A stretch of DNA of 64,000 nucleotides from a bacterium (lineage in GTDB: Bacteria > Sysuimicrobiota > Sysuimicrobiia > Sysuimicrobiales > Segetimicrobiaceae), in NCBI GenBank assembly GCA_035691305.1, contig DASSJF010000082.1:62001-126000 (forward strand), read 5' to 3'. Made by a program: the position numbers and the translations under genes. The stretch's first letter is position 1. Each line of letters begins with the position of its first letter. Below, in pieces: positions 35,037 to 43,920 of the stretch. Below the pieces are notes generated by a model that saw only the letters and a program-made list of their open reading frames with translations, made no database searches and was not told the DNA's origin.

Positions 35037-35801
35037 CTACACGAGGTAGCCGAGGCGGCCGGACAGTTCGTACGCGGCGTCCTGGAGGAGCCGCGCGCGC
35101 TGCTCGATGTCCTCCTCGCGGATTTGGAAGACCGACCCCGACAGGCTCAGCGCCGCTTCGACCGTGCCGGACGGCCCGCGCACGGGCACGCCGATGCAGC
35201 GAATGCCGGCGAGGAACTCCTCCTCGTCGATGGCATAGCCGCGCTGCCGGGTGCGCCGCAGCTCCTGCGCGAGCGCGGCCCGGTCCGTGATCGTGCGCGG
35301 CGTGCAGGCCGCCAGATCGTCGGCGAGGATGCGGTTCACCTGGTCCTCCGGCAGAATGGCGAGCATCGCCTTGCCGAGCGCCGTCGCGTGCGCCGGAGCG
35401 CGCCGGCCGAGCGGCGTGTACATCCGCGCGCTCTTGGGGCCGTCGATGCGCGCGATATACATCACGTGCTGCTGGTGGAGGATGCCGAGGTTCGCGTTGC
35501 AGCTCGTCGCGGCGGTGAGGCGCTCGAGCAGCGAGATGGCCTGCTTGCGGATCTCGAGCTGGTTGAGCGCGGCGCCGGCGAGAATGATGCCCTGGAGGCC
35601 GAGCCGGTACTTCTCGGTGCGGGGATCCTGCGCCACGTAGCCTTCGGCCGCGAGCGTCGAGAGAATCCGGTAGACGGTACTCTGGCTCGTCTTGAGCCGC
35701 TTGCTCAGTTCGATCACGCCGATCTGGTTGCCGTCTTCCGCTAGCAAATTGAGAATGTCGATCGAGCGCTTGACCGTTTTGACGGAGTCGGATTTCGGCA
35801 T
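35037..35801 (-). CDS. IclR-family transcriptional regulator
   Basis: A 254-residue regulator with an N-terminal winged helix-turn-helix (about residues 8-62; recognition helix TSQSTVYRILSTLAAEG) and a C-terminal ligand-binding domain (GILHQQHVMYIARIDGP, HATALGKAMLA). Such proteins usually respond to aromatic or small organic acids and control adjacent catabolic genes. It is cotranscribed with the asparaginase-like gene and divergent from the SDR gene; likely targets are these and perhaps the DegT genes. The intergenic region contains dyads that could be its sites. Confidence 0.92.
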   Translation of the reverse strand: MPKSDSVKTVKRSIDILNLLAEDGNQIGVIELSKRLKTSQSTVYRILSTLAAEGYVAQDPRTEKYRLGLQGIILAGAALNQLEIRKQAISLLERLTAATSCNANLGILHQQHVMYIARIDGPKSARMYTPLGRRAPAHATALGKAMLAILPEDQVNRILADDLAACTPRTITDRAALAQELRRTRQRGYAIDEEEFLAGIRCIGVPVRGPSGTVEAALSLSGSVFQIREEDIEQRARLLQDAAYELSGRLGYLV

Positions 35802-35882
35802 TGGTCCCCCCGTGCGCCGGACGGATCTCCGGCCCTAGTAGCCGTTTCACCTTCCGAAATGAAATCCCCTTCCAATCCTGGC

Positions 35883-35928
35883 GTTTCTGGAAACACCACA
35901 GGCAGGAACCGAGATTTTGGCCACCAAA
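35883..35928. promoter_or_regulatory. Candidate IclR operator(s) between iclR and the SDR gene
   Basis: The AT-richer gap holds two dyads: GTTTC-TG-GAAAC at 35883-35894 and TTTGG-CCA-CCAAA at 35916-35928. A TTTCA...TGAAA pair (35847-35866) lies on the iclR side. IclR proteins bind short palindromes of TGGAA.../...TTCCA type, and divergent genes next to the regulator are the usual target. This is a positional argument; no site was confirmed. Confidence 0.4.
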
Positions 35929-35989
35929 TACGGAACGTCGTTTTTCTTCCCACGCGCAGAGCGTCCGCGAAAGGGGTGACCGCACGGGC

Positions 35990-36793
35990 ATGGGACTGTC
36001 GGCACGTCTCCCTACCCTGGAACTTTTCTCGCTCGCGGGCCGGGTCGCGATCGTGACCGGAGGCAACCGGAACCTCGGGTTGGGGCTGAGCCGCGGCCTC
36101 GCCGGTGCGGGCGCCCACGTCCTGATCGCAAACCGGGACGCAGGGAGCGGCGAGGCGGCGGCCGAGACGCTCCGCCGGGAAGGGTGGAGCGCCGCCGCGT
36201 GCGCGACCGACGTGAGCGATCCCGCGGCGTGCGAGCGGATGGCCGCGTTCGCCGCGGACCGGTGGGGCGGTGTCGACATCCTCGTCAACAACGGGGCCGT
36301 GCGCGTCGACAAAACGGCCGTCGAGCACACCGCGGCGGACTTCGACTGGATCATGGGCGTCAACGTCCGCGGGCTCTTTCACGCCTGTCAGGCGGTTTAC
36401 CCGCACATGCGCCGGCAGCGCCGGGGACGCATCGTCAACATCGGGTCGATCTCCGCGCGCAAGGGGATGGCGCGCCGCACGTCCTACAGCGCCTCGAAGG
36501 GAGCGGTGATTGCGCTCACGCGCGGCCTCGCGGTGGAATGGGCCGCGGACGGCATCACCGTGAATTCGATTTCGCCCGGATCCATCGCGTCGCCGGACCG
36601 GCCGGCCGACCCCGCATCGGCCCGCTACAAGATGACGCTCGATCTCATCCCGCTCGGGCGGGTGTCGAAGGCCGAAGACATCGTCGGTCTGTGCGTCTTT
36701 CTCGCCTCCGACGCGTCCGCGTACCTGACCGGCCAGGACGTGCTCATCGACGGCGGCTGGTCGCTCGTGATGCGCCCGATGTCGATGCCTTAG
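35990..36793 (+). CDS. Short-chain dehydrogenase/reductase
   Basis: A 267-residue classical SDR oxidoreductase. The cofactor motif is VTGGNRNLGLG (residues 22-32, TGxxxGxG form), the NNG motif is present as LVNNGAVR, and the catalytic Y166 and K170 lie in TSYSASKGAV with the Ser about 13 residues before. The C-terminal YLTGQDVLIDGGWS is typical of gluconate 5-dehydrogenase or 3-oxoacyl reductase-like members. The substrate is unknown. AAGGGGTGA upstream supports the ATG at 35990. Divergence from iclR suggests control by that regulator. Confidence 0.92.
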   Translation: MGLSARLPTLELFSLAGRVAIVTGGNRNLGLGLSRGLAGAGAHVLIANRDAGSGEAAAETLRREGWSAAACATDVSDPAACERMAAFAADRWGGVDILVNNGAVRVDKTAVEHTAADFDWIMGVNVRGLFHACQAVYPHMRRQRRGRIVNIGSISARKGMARRTSYSASKGAVIALTRGLAVEWAADGITVNSISPGSIASPDRPADPASARYKMTLDLIPLGRVSKAEDIVGLCVFLASDASAYLTGQDVLIDGGWSLVMRPMSMP

Positions 36794-36945
36794 GAGGGTG
36801 GGCGACTATCTCGTCTTTCTGCGATGCGCAGTGCCGGCCGCCTTCCGTTCGGGCGTCAAAGGCGTGACGGACGACAGCGGGTGGTGCGGGGACTACTCGA
36901 CGATCGGCACGGCATAGGCCGACACCGGTACCGGGAGGGAGAGCG

Positions 36946-38160
36946 TTGAGCGTCTCGCAAGACCGTTCCATGGCCGCGCGCGCGTCCAAGCGCGTCGCCG
37001 GTGTGCGCTCAGGCGAGCGCGAGCGGCTGCTCGCGCTCGCGCAGGGCCGTAAGGGCGTCGTGTCGCTTGGGCGCGGCGACCCCGATCTCCCGACGCCCGC
37101 CCATATCATCGAGGCCGCGAAGCGCGCCCTCGACACCGGCGCGACGCACTACACGCACTGGCAGGGGCGGCCGGACCTGCGCGACGCGGTGGCGGAGAAG
37201 TGCCGGCGGGACTACGGCGCCGAGGTGAGCGCCGCCCAAGTCGTCATCACGGCCGGTTCCCAGGAAGCCGTGTACGTCGCCTTTCAGACCCTGCTCGATC
37301 CCGGCGACGAGGTGCTGCTGGCCGACCGGCACTATACTTCATACTCCCGCGCGGTGCGCCTGGCCGGCGGCGTGCCGGTGTTCCTGCCGACGCGTGAGGA
37401 GACGGACTTCGTCATCGACCCGCGGGATGCGGAAGCCCGGATCACCCCCCGCACGAAGCTGCTCGTGGTCGTGACGCCGGACAACCCGACGGGCGCCGTC
37501 ATTCCGCCGGCGGTGATCGCGGAGCTCGGGCGCATCGCGCTCCGCCACGATCTCATGGTGATCGCGGACGACATCTACGAGAAATTCGTCTACGAAGGTC
37601 CGCCGCACGCCAGCATCGCGGCGGAGCCGGGCCTCTTCGGCCGCTCGATTGTGATCAACGGCTTCAGCAAGACCTACGCGATGACGGGATGGCGCATCGG
37701 CTACATGGTGGTGCCCGCGGAACTCGTTCCGGCGGTGGAGATCGTGAAACACACGTTGACGATCTGCGCCCCGGCGGTGTCGCAGGCGGCGGGGCTCGCG
37801 GCGCTGACCGGCCCGCAAGAGTGCGTCACGGAGATGCACGACATCTACGCGACGCGCCGCCGGATCCTGCTGGAGGGGTACGAGCGGCTGGGCATGGGAG
37901 GCCGGTGGTCGCGCGGCGCCTTGTACGTCTATCCCCGTGTTCCGGATGCGGGCCTGACTTCTTACGAGTTCTGCGTGAAGCTGCTGGAGCAGGCAAATGT
38001 GCTGGTGTTTCCGGGTACGGGCTTCGGCAGCGGCGAGGGATACGTACGCACGACGCTGCTGCAGCCGGAGGCGGTGTTGAACGAAGCGGTGTCGAGGATG
38101 TCGGCCGTGCTGCCCGCACAGCCGGGGAGTGGAGGGGAGCCGCAGGGACGCTCCCGGTAA
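36946..38160 (+). CDS. Class I/II PLP aminotransferase (aspartate aminotransferase-like)
   Basis: A 404-residue fold-type I aminotransferase that moves amino groups between an amino acid and a 2-keto acid. Landmarks are the VVVTPDNPTGAVIPP asparagine segment, the IADDIYEKFVYEG aspartate/tyrosine segment, the Schiff-base K242 in NGFSKTYAMTGWRIGY and a C-terminal arginine in GEGYVRTTL. The TTG start at 36946 has GGGAGGGA about 6 bases upstream; an ATG at 36970 is an alternative. It is the last gene of the accessory block, 90 bases before rpmE. The 152 bases between it and the SDR gene hold no clear feature. Confidence 0.9.
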   Translation: MSVSQDRSMAARASKRVAGVRSGERERLLALAQGRKGVVSLGRGDPDLPTPAHIIEAAKRALDTGATHYTHWQGRPDLRDAVAEKCRRDYGAEVSAAQVVITAGSQEAVYVAFQTLLDPGDEVLLADRHYTSYSRAVRLAGGVPVFLPTREETDFVIDPRDAEARITPRTKLLVVVTPDNPTGAVIPPAVIAELGRIALRHDLMVIADDIYEKFVYEGPPHASIAAEPGLFGRSIVINGFSKTYAMTGWRIGYMVVPAELVPAVEIVKHTLTICAPAVSQAAGLAALTGPQECVTEMHDIYATRRRILLEGYERLGMGGRWSRGALYVYPRVPDAGLTSYEFCVKLLEQANVLVFPGTGFGSGEGYVRTTLLQPEAVLNEAVSRMSAVLPAQPGSGGEPQGRSR

Positions 38161-38170
38161 CCGGTGCGCG

Positions 38171-38199
38171 TTGCGCAAGCTGTCCAGCCGTGATAAAAT
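38171..38199 (+). promoter_or_regulatory. Promoter of rpmE
   Basis: TTGCGC (38171-38176), a 17-base spacer and TAAAAT (38194-38199) preceded by TGA, giving both a -35 and an extended -10. It marks the return to housekeeping genes after the accessory block. Confidence 0.7.
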
Positions 38200-38250
38200 G
38201 CTGGTCGTTGTTCTTCGGCCTGTCCCATCGAAGACGCCAAGGAGTCCGCC

Positions 38251-38454
38251 ATGAAAACCGGCATTCATCCCAATTACCGCCAGACCACCGTCACGTGCGC
38301 CTGCGGCGAGACGTTTACGACCGGGTCCACTCGAGAGAACATCCGGGTCGAGATCTGTTCGAAGTGCCACCCGTTCTACACCGGGCAGCGCAAGTTCGTC
38401 GACTCCGAGGGCCGCGTGCAGAAGTTTGCCAAGAAGTACGGCCTCAAGATTTAA
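38251..38454 (+). CDS. rpmE: Ribosomal protein bL31, zinc-binding form
   Basis: A 67-residue large-subunit protein. The four cysteines C16, C18, C36 and C39 (TCACG and [10 protein letters not shown]) mark the zinc-containing form that is exchanged for a cysteine-free paralogue under zinc limitation in some bacteria. AAGGAGTCCGCC precedes the ATG. In Bacillus it is next to rho; here prfA follows after 40 bases but rho is 30 kb upstream. Confidence 0.97.
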   Translation: MKTGIHPNYRQTTVTCACGETFTTGSTRENIRVEICSKCHPFYTGQRKFVDSEGRVQKFAKKYGLKI

Positions 38455-38494
38455 GCCCGCGTCCGACGTCGCGCCCGCTCCGCGGGGGGTCTGA

Positions 38495-39580
38495 GTGCGC
38501 CAGGAGTATCTCGCACGGCTCGCCGCGCAGGAGTCCCGCTATCAGGAACTGACCCGCGCGATGGCCGATCCGTCCGTGCTCGGCGACCCGGCGCAGTATC
38601 GCCGGGTCGCTCGGGAGCACGCCGGCCTCGCCGAGATCGTCGACGCGTTCTCCGAGTACCGCCGCGTCGGCCGCGAGCTGGAGGAAGCCGAGCAACTCCT
38701 TCGCACCGAAACCGATCCCGAACTGAAGGCGCTCGCAGAGGCTGAACGCGCGGCGCTCACCGCGCGGCGCACCTCGCTCGAACAGCAACTCGAAGCGCTT
38801 CTGCTCCCGCGCGACCCCCGCGACGAACGCGACGTCATCATCGAGATCCGCGCCGGCACAGGCGGCGAAGAGGCGGCGTTGTTCGCCGGCGACCTCGCGC
38901 GCATGTACGGGCGCTACGCGGAGCGCCGCGGCTGGCGGTCCGAGATCCTGTCCAGCAACCCCACCGGCCTCGGCGGCTTCAAGGAAGTCGTGCTCGGCAT
39001 CGAAGGGCGCGGCGCCTACAGCCGGCTCAAGTACGAGAGCGGCGTCCACCGCGTGCAGCGCGTCCCCGCGACCGAAGCCAGCGGCCGGATCCACACGTCC
39101 ACCGCGACCGTCGCCGTCCTGCCGGAGGCCGAAGCGGTCGACATCGTCATCCGGCCGGACGAGCTGCAGATCGACACCTACCGCGCCGGCGGCGCCGGCG
39201 GCCAGAACGTCAACAAAGTCGAAACCGCCGTCCGCATCACGCACCTTCCGTCGGGGCTCGTGATCGCGTGTCAGGACGAGCGGTCGCAGCATCAGAATCG
39301 CGAGAAGGCGATGCGGATTCTGCGCGCGCACCTGCTCGAGCAGGCGATCGAGAAGCAGCACGCTGAGATCGCGGAGGCCCGCCGGAAGCAGGTCGGCTCC
39401 GGCGAGCGCAGCGAAAAGATCCGCACCTACAACTTCCCTCAGGACCGAGTAACCGACCACCGCATCGGCAAGACGGTGCACAATCTGCCGGACGTCCTCG
39501 ACGGCAACCTTGACGATGTCATCGAGTCGCTCGCCGCCGCGGACCGCCTCGAAAGTCTCGCCGCGTCCGCGGGGTCATGA
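38495..39580 (+). CDS. prfA: Peptide chain release factor 1
   Basis: RF1 ends translation at UAA and UAG. The 361-residue protein shows the PAT codon-recognition tripeptide in [11 protein letters not shown] and the catalytic GGQ (residues 235-237) in [12 protein letters not shown], with the conserved C-terminal DRVTDHRIG block. The Q of GGQ is the residue methylated by PrmC, encoded by the next, overlapping gene. The GTG start follows a G-rich ribosome site. Confidence 0.97.
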   Translation: MRQEYLARLAAQESRYQELTRAMADPSVLGDPAQYRRVAREHAGLAEIVDAFSEYRRVGRELEEAEQLLRTETDPELKALAEAERAALTARRTSLEQQLEALLLPRDPRDERDVIIEIRAGTGGEEAALFAGDLARMYGRYAERRGWRSEILSSNPTGLGGFKEVVLGIEGRGAYSRLKYESGVHRVQRVPATEASGRIHTSTATVAVLPEAEAVDIVIRPDELQIDTYRAGGAGGQNVNKVETAVRITHLPSGLVIACQDERSQHQNREKAMRILRAHLLEQAIEKQHAEIAEARRKQVGSGERSEKIRTYNFPQDRVTDHRIGKTVHNLPDVLDGNLDDVIESLAAADRLESLAASAGS

Positions 39581-40548
39581 CGCCGCATCGGAGCGGGCCG
39601 GCCGCCCCGCGCGCGGAGCGGCCGGGTCTCGTCGCGGGCGAATTCGCCTCGCGTGAGGAGGCGCACGCCTGGGGCCGCGCCCGCCTGCGCGACGCCGGAT
39701 TGGACGTGCGCGCCGCGTGGGTGGAGGCCGACCTGCTGCTCCGGCACGCCGCGGGCCTGACGCGGGAGGAGACGCTGCTGCGTCCCCGCGCGCCGGTCGG
39801 CGATGCGTCCGGGGCCGCGTACGCGGCCCTCATCGCCCGCCGGGCGGCGGGTTGTCCGTCGGCATATCTCGTCGGACGCCGGGAGTTCTGCGGACTCGCG
39901 CTCGACGTCGATCCGCGCGTCCTGATCCCCCGTCCGGAGACCGAGCGGCTGGTGGAGGTCGTCGCGGCCGCGCTCGCGGCGCGTCCGGCTCCGCTCGTCG
40001 TCGACGTGGGCACGGGGAGCGGAGCGATCGCCCTGGCGCTTACGCACCTGCTGCCGGGCGCGCGCGCCGTCGCCACCGACGTTTCGCGCGGCGCGCTCGC
40101 CGTCGCGCGCGGGAACGCCGAGCGGCTCGGCCTCGCTGGCCGCGTTACCTGGCGGTGCGGCGACGGCCTCGGCGCGCTCGCCGGGGTGGTGCCCGCCGCC
40201 GGCGCCGACGCTCTCTGCGCCAACCCGCCGTACGTGCCGAGCGCGGACGTGGACGCGCTGCCGCGAGAGGTTCGCGACCACGAGCCGCGGGCCGCGCTCG
40301 ACGGCGGCCCGGACGGCCTGGGCGTTCACCGACGCATCATCGCGGGGGCGGCGTCGTATCTCAAGCCGGGCGGCCTCTTGGCGCTCGAGACCTGCGCCGA
40401 AGGGCACCAGGCTCGCGCGGTCGCGGCGCTCATCGCGACGGGCGGCGGGTTCGCTCCGGCGAGGATCGTCAAAGACTACGCGGGGCTCGATCGTGTTGTC
40501 GTCTCGACGCGGCTGGCGGCGCCCGCGGGATCGGGGGACACTCCGTGA
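39577..40548 (+). CDS. prmC: Release factor glutamine methyltransferase
   Basis: PrmC (HemK) methylates the glutamine of the GGQ motif in release factors using SAM. The 323-residue protein has the N-terminal helical domain, the SAM-binding motif [14 protein letters not shown] (about residue 140) and the catalytic CANPPYVP. The first 20 residues are an unusual Pro/Ala/Arg-rich extension, so a later start is possible, but the ATGA overlap with prfA supports 39577. Confidence 0.95.
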   Translation: MTPHRSGPAAPRAERPGLVAGEFASREEAHAWGRARLRDAGLDVRAAWVEADLLLRHAAGLTREETLLRPRAPVGDASGAAYAALIARRAAGCPSAYLVGRREFCGLALDVDPRVLIPRPETERLVEVVAAALAARPAPLVVDVGTGSGAIALALTHLLPGARAVATDVSRGALAVARGNAERLGLAGRVTWRCGDGLGALAGVVPAAGADALCANPPYVPSADVDALPREVRDHEPRAALDGGPDGLGVHRRIIAGAASYLKPGGLLALETCAEGHQARAVAALIATGGGFAPARIVKDYAGLDRVVVSTRLAAPAGSGDTP

Positions 40549-41219
40549 TCAGGGGACACCCGGCGCGCCCGATGCAGGTCATCGGCGTCCATCCGGCTTC
40601 GCAGGATGTGCCGCGCCAGGCGGTACGCGCGCTGCTCGACGGCGGGCTCGTCGCGTTTCCGACCGACACATACTACGCGCTCGGGGCGTGCGCCCTGGAC
40701 GGCGTGGCGGTGGCCCGGGTCTTTGCGGCGAAGCGCCGCCCGGAGACGGAACCGCTGCCCGTCTTTGTCGCCGACACGGGCCAGTGGCGGATGCTCGTGC
40801 CGGAGCTGCCGGAAATCGCGCTGCGGCTGGCGGAACGCTTCTGGCCGGGCCCGCTCACCATCGTCTGCCGGCGGGCGCCGCACCTTCCGCCGCTGCTCGC
40901 GGGCGGCGGCGATACCATCGGCGTACGCCTGCCGGGGTCCGTCCTCGCGGCCGCGTTGTGCCGCGCCCTCGGCATGCCCGTTACCGGCACCAGCGCCAAC
41001 ACGCACGGCAACTCGGCGCCGGTGACCGCCATCGAGGTCGGCATGGACCTCGGCGGCCACGTGGACCTGATCCTCGACGGCGGCGCGTGCCCCGGGGGCC
41101 ATCCGTCCACGGTGATCGATATCACCCGTACGCCGCCGCTGATCGTCCGCGCCGGCGGGGTGTCCGCGGACGAACTGCGCGAGGTGACGGGCCCCCTGGC
41201 CGAACCGGCGCAGGCCTAG
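40545..41219 (+). CDS. L-threonylcarbamoyladenylate synthase (Sua5/YwlC/TsaC family)
   Basis: The enzyme makes threonylcarbamoyl-AMP from threonine, bicarbonate and ATP for the t6A37 modification of tRNA. Family marks are VAFPTDTYYALGA, the KRRPETEPLPVFV lysine/arginine segment and TGTSANTHGN. At 224 residues it is a single-domain TsaC-type protein without the Sua5 C-terminal domain. The GTG at 40545 overlaps the prmC stop and has GGGGGAC 7 bases upstream; the ATG at 40572 gives a 215-residue alternative. Confidence 0.93.
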   Translation: MIRGHPARPMQVIGVHPASQDVPRQAVRALLDGGLVAFPTDTYYALGACALDGVAVARVFAAKRRPETEPLPVFVADTGQWRMLVPELPEIALRLAERFWPGPLTIVCRRAPHLPPLLAGGGDTIGVRLPGSVLAAALCRALGMPVTGTSANTHGNSAPVTAIEVGMDLGGHVDLILDGGACPGGHPSTVIDITRTPPLIVRAGGVSADELREVTGPLAEPAQA

Positions 41220-41291
41220 GCGGCGGCCCACCGAATCTTGAGTGAACGTCCTCCCGAGCGATCATCCTCGGGCTGGAAGGAGTGACGCGCT

Positions 41292-42548
41292 GTGGATGAA
41301 CTGCGCCGCACGGATCCCGAAGTCGCCGAGGCCATCGCGAACGACGTCGAGCGGCAGCGCTACTACGTCAATCTGGTCGCGTCCGAGAACTACGCCAGCC
41401 GCGCGGTGCTCGAAGCGCTCGGCAGCGTGCTGACCAACAAGTACGCCGAGGGGTACCCGGGCAAGCGCTACTACGGCGGCTGCGAGTACGTGGACGTCGT
41501 GGAGCGCCTCGCGATCGACCGCGTGCGCGCGCTCTTCGGCGCGGAGCACGCCAACGTGCAGCCTCACGCCGGGGCCCAGGCGAATATGGCGGCGTACTTC
41601 GCGGTGATCAAGCCCGGGGATCCGGTGCTCGCGATGAACCTTGCGCACGGCGGCCACCTGACCCACGGCAGCCCGGTCAACTTCTCCGGCCAGCTCTACC
41701 GCATCATCCCCTACGGGGTTCGCGCGGACACGGAGCTGATCGACTACGACGAACTGGCGAAGCTTGCGCGCGAACACCGGCCCAAGGTCGTCGTCTCCGG
41801 CGCGACGGCCTATCCGCGGCAGTTCGACTTTCCGAAGATCCGGACGATCTGCGATGAGGTCGGCGCCGTGATGATGGTGGACATGGCCCACTTCGCCGGG
41901 CTCGTGGCCGGCAGGGCCCATCCCGATCCGGTGCCGTACGCGGACATCGTCACCTCGACCACGCACAAGACGCTGCGCGGACCGCGCGGCGGCCTGATTC
42001 TCTGCAAGGAACGCCTCGCCGCGGCGATCGACAAGGCGGTCTTCCCCGGCATGCAGGGCGGGCCGCTCATGCACGTGATCGCGGGCAAGGCCGTGTGCTT
42101 CAAAGAAGCGCTGCACCCAGAGTTTCGCACCTACGCGGCGCGCATCGTGGAGAACGCGCGCACGATGGCGGAGGAGTTTCTGCGGCGCGGCTACCACGTC
42201 GTCTCCGGCGGCACGGACAACCACATGGTCCTGCTCGACGTCCGCAGCAAGAAGCTCACCGGCCGGAAGGCGGAACGGGCGCTCGAGGCCGCGCATATCG
42301 TCGCGAACAAGAACATGATCCCGTTCGATCCGGAGAAGCCGATGACGACGAGCGGCGTGCGCATCGGTACGCCGGCGCTGACGACGCGCGGCATGCGGGG
42401 CGCGGAGATGCGGATCGTTGCCGGCTGGATCGATACCGTGCTGAGCGCGCCGGACGACGAGGCGGTGCGGGCGCGCGTCCGGGCCGAGGTGCGCGCGCTG
42501 TGCGCGTCCTTCCCGATCTACCCCGAGCCGGTGGAGGCCCTGCGCTAG
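41292..42548 (+). CDS. glyA: Serine hydroxymethyltransferase
   Basis: This PLP enzyme interconverts serine and glycine with tetrahydrofolate, supplying one-carbon units. The 418-residue protein is of normal length and has the Schiff-base lysine in [15 protein letters not shown], the [11 protein letters not shown]-terminal block and [24 protein letters not shown] precedes the GTG start. It sits in the conserved prfA-prmC-sua5-glyA order; rpiB, often present here, is missing. Confidence 0.97.
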   Translation: MDELRRTDPEVAEAIANDVERQRYYVNLVASENYASRAVLEALGSVLTNKYAEGYPGKRYYGGCEYVDVVERLAIDRVRALFGAEHANVQPHAGAQANMAAYFAVIKPGDPVLAMNLAHGGHLTHGSPVNFSGQLYRIIPYGVRADTELIDYDELAKLAREHRPKVVVSGATAYPRQFDFPKIRTICDEVGAVMMVDMAHFAGLVAGRAHPDPVPYADIVTSTTHKTLRGPRGGLILCKERLAAAIDKAVFPGMQGGPLMHVIAGKAVCFKEALHPEFRTYAARIVENARTMAEEFLRRGYHVVSGGTDNHMVLLDVRSKKLTGRKAERALEAAHIVANKNMIPFDPEKPMTTSGVRIGTPALTTRGMRGAEMRIVAGWIDTVLSAPDDEAVRARVRAEVRALCASFPIYPEPVEALR

Positions 42549-43003
42549 TGGCGCGTCCGTCCTGGGACGAGTACTTCATGAGCCTGGCGCACCTCGCGGC
42601 GACGCGGTCGACGTGCACGCGGCGGCACGTCGGCTCGATCATCGTGAAGGACCGTATGGTGCTCAGCACCGGCTACAACGACACTCCGCGCGGGCTGCCG
42701 AACTGCGGCGAGGGCGGCTGCGCGCGCTGCGCGTCGGCGGCCGCCTCCGGCACCTCGCTCGACACCTGCCTCTGTCTCCACGCGGAGCAGAACGCGATCG
42801 TGCAGGCCGCGTACCACGGCGTGCCGATCGCCGGCGGCACGATCTATTGCACGCACCAACCGTGCCTGACGTGCGCGAAGATGATTGTGAACGCGGGCCT
42901 CATTCGCATCGTCTACGACGAGCCGTACCCGGATCCCGTCGCCGAGCGGCTGCTGACTGACGCGTCGATCGCGTTCAGCCGGCTCGTGCCGGTGCCGGCG
43001 TAG
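42548..43003 (+). CDS. dCMP deaminase (ComEB-like)
   Basis: A 151-residue zinc deaminase that converts dCMP to dUMP for thymidylate synthesis. The zinc and catalytic residues are H78 and E80 (LHAEQNAI) and C106 and C109 (QPCLTCAK); an extra cysteine-rich segment between residues 50 and 75 (NCGEGGCARC) suggests the second zinc seen in some ComEB proteins. The GTG start shares one base with the glyA stop (TAGTG), so translation is coupled to glyA, which supplies methylene-THF for the same pathway. Confidence 0.93.
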   Translation: MARPSWDEYFMSLAHLAATRSTCTRRHVGSIIVKDRMVLSTGYNDTPRGLPNCGEGGCARCASAAASGTSLDTCLCLHAEQNAIVQAAYHGVPIAGGTIYCTHQPCLTCAKMIVNAGLIRIVYDEPYPDPVAERLLTDASIAFSRLVPVPA

Positions 43004-43021
43004 CACCGCGCCCCCGCTGAG

Positions 43022-43030
43022 TGCTATAAT
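43022..43030 (+). promoter_or_regulatory. Extended -10 promoter of rplY
   Basis: TGCTATAAT, a perfect extended -10, lies 37 bases before the rplY ATG; no good -35 is visible. Confidence 0.6.
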
Positions 43031-43066
43031 GTGCCGTCGTACCGAACGGATTGGAGGGGACCTGTC

Positions 43067-43813
43067 ATGGAACGGGTAAGCCTGAGCGCCCAGGTGCGCG
43101 CGGCGACCGGCAAGAGCGGCGCCAAGCGCGCACGCCGCGAGGGGCAGGTGCCGGCGGTAGTCTACGGCCGCGGCCGGACGCCGCGCCCGGTGTCGGTGGG
43201 CCGTAAGGAGCTCGTGTCGGCGCTGCAGACCGCCGGCCGGAACGCGCTGATCGATCTCAGGATCGCGCAGGACGGGAACGCGGAGACCGAGGTCGTGATG
43301 ATCGAGGAAATCCAGCGCGATCACATCCGCCGCGAGATCCTGCACATCGACCTTCATCTGATCAGCCTGACCGAGGCGATCGAGGTGAGCGTGCCCGTGG
43401 TGCTCGCCGGCACCCCCGAGGGTGTGACTTCCGGCGGCGGCGTACTCGAGCAAATCCACCGAGAGATCGAGGTCAAGTGCCTCCCGACGCGGATTCCCGA
43501 CCGCTTCACCGTCGACGTCAGCGGGCTGCGCGTCGGCGGGTCGATCCACGTTGGCGACTTGAAGGTCGAAGAGGGCATCGAGATTTTGACGCCGCCGGAA
43601 GAAGTGATCGCGGCGGTCTCCGCGCCGGCGGTCGAAGAGGAGGCTGCGCCGGCGGCGGCGGAAGGCGAAGCGCCGGCGGAGCCCGAGGTCGTGGGCCGCG
43701 CGGCCGCGGAGGGCGAGACGCCCGCCGAAGAGGCCGCCAAGGGCGGCGCGAAGGCGGAGGCCAAACCCGCCAAGGCCGAGGCGAAGCCGGCCAAGGCCGA
43801 GAAGAAGGAGTAA
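43067..43813 (+). CDS. rplY: Ribosomal protein bL25 (Ctc/TL5 type)
   Basis: A 248-residue 5S rRNA-binding protein of the long Ctc/TL5 form: N-terminal L25 domain (VYGRGRTPRPVSV, DHIRREILHIDLHLIS), then the C-terminal beta domain (EGVTSGGGVLEQIHREIEV, IHVGDLKVEEGIEIL). The last 60 residues are a low-complexity Ala/Glu/Pro/Lys tail containing repeated AKAEAKPAK, probably disordered. GGAGGGGA about 8 bases before the ATG sets the start. Confidence 0.93.
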   Translation: MERVSLSAQVRAATGKSGAKRARREGQVPAVVYGRGRTPRPVSVGRKELVSALQTAGRNALIDLRIAQDGNAETEVVMIEEIQRDHIRREILHIDLHLISLTEAIEVSVPVVLAGTPEGVTSGGGVLEQIHREIEVKCLPTRIPDRFTVDVSGLRVGGSIHVGDLKVEEGIEILTPPEEVIAAVSAPAVEEEAAPAAAEGEAPAEPEVVGRAAAEGETPAEEAAKGGAKAEAKPAKAEAKPAKAEKKE

Positions 43814-43843
43814 CGCGGTTCGGCTGCGCGTTCGTGGTTTGGT

Positions 43844-43880
43844 GCATGAGGGGCGTGGGATCGGGCCGCGCCCCTCATGC
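43844..43880 (+). terminator. Hairpin terminator after rplY
   Basis: A perfect 12-base-pair stem (43844-43855 with 43869-43880) with a 13-base loop follows rplY by 30 bases. Only TTAT follows, so it is not a classic T-run terminator. Confidence 0.55.
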
Positions 43881-43920
43881 TTATCGCCGAAAATTCATCG
43901 GTTGCACATGAGCGCATGAG

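Noticed and set aside
8054-35907. GCAGGAA as a shared regulatory motif (8054, 9058, 35902)
   Set aside because: A 7-mer is expected several times by chance in 64 kb on two strands, and it also occurs inside coding sequence near 204.
34057-36363. The asparaginase frame read as one 768-residue protein
   Set aside because: Its first 440 residues run antisense to the SDR gene and through iclR in another frame, with no family features. The asparaginase fold begins at the GTG at 35034, directly after the iclR stop.
8038-38250. Integrative element or genomic island with att sites
   Set aside because: No integrase, transposase, tRNA end or flanking direct repeat could be seen, so only the loose term accessory block is used.
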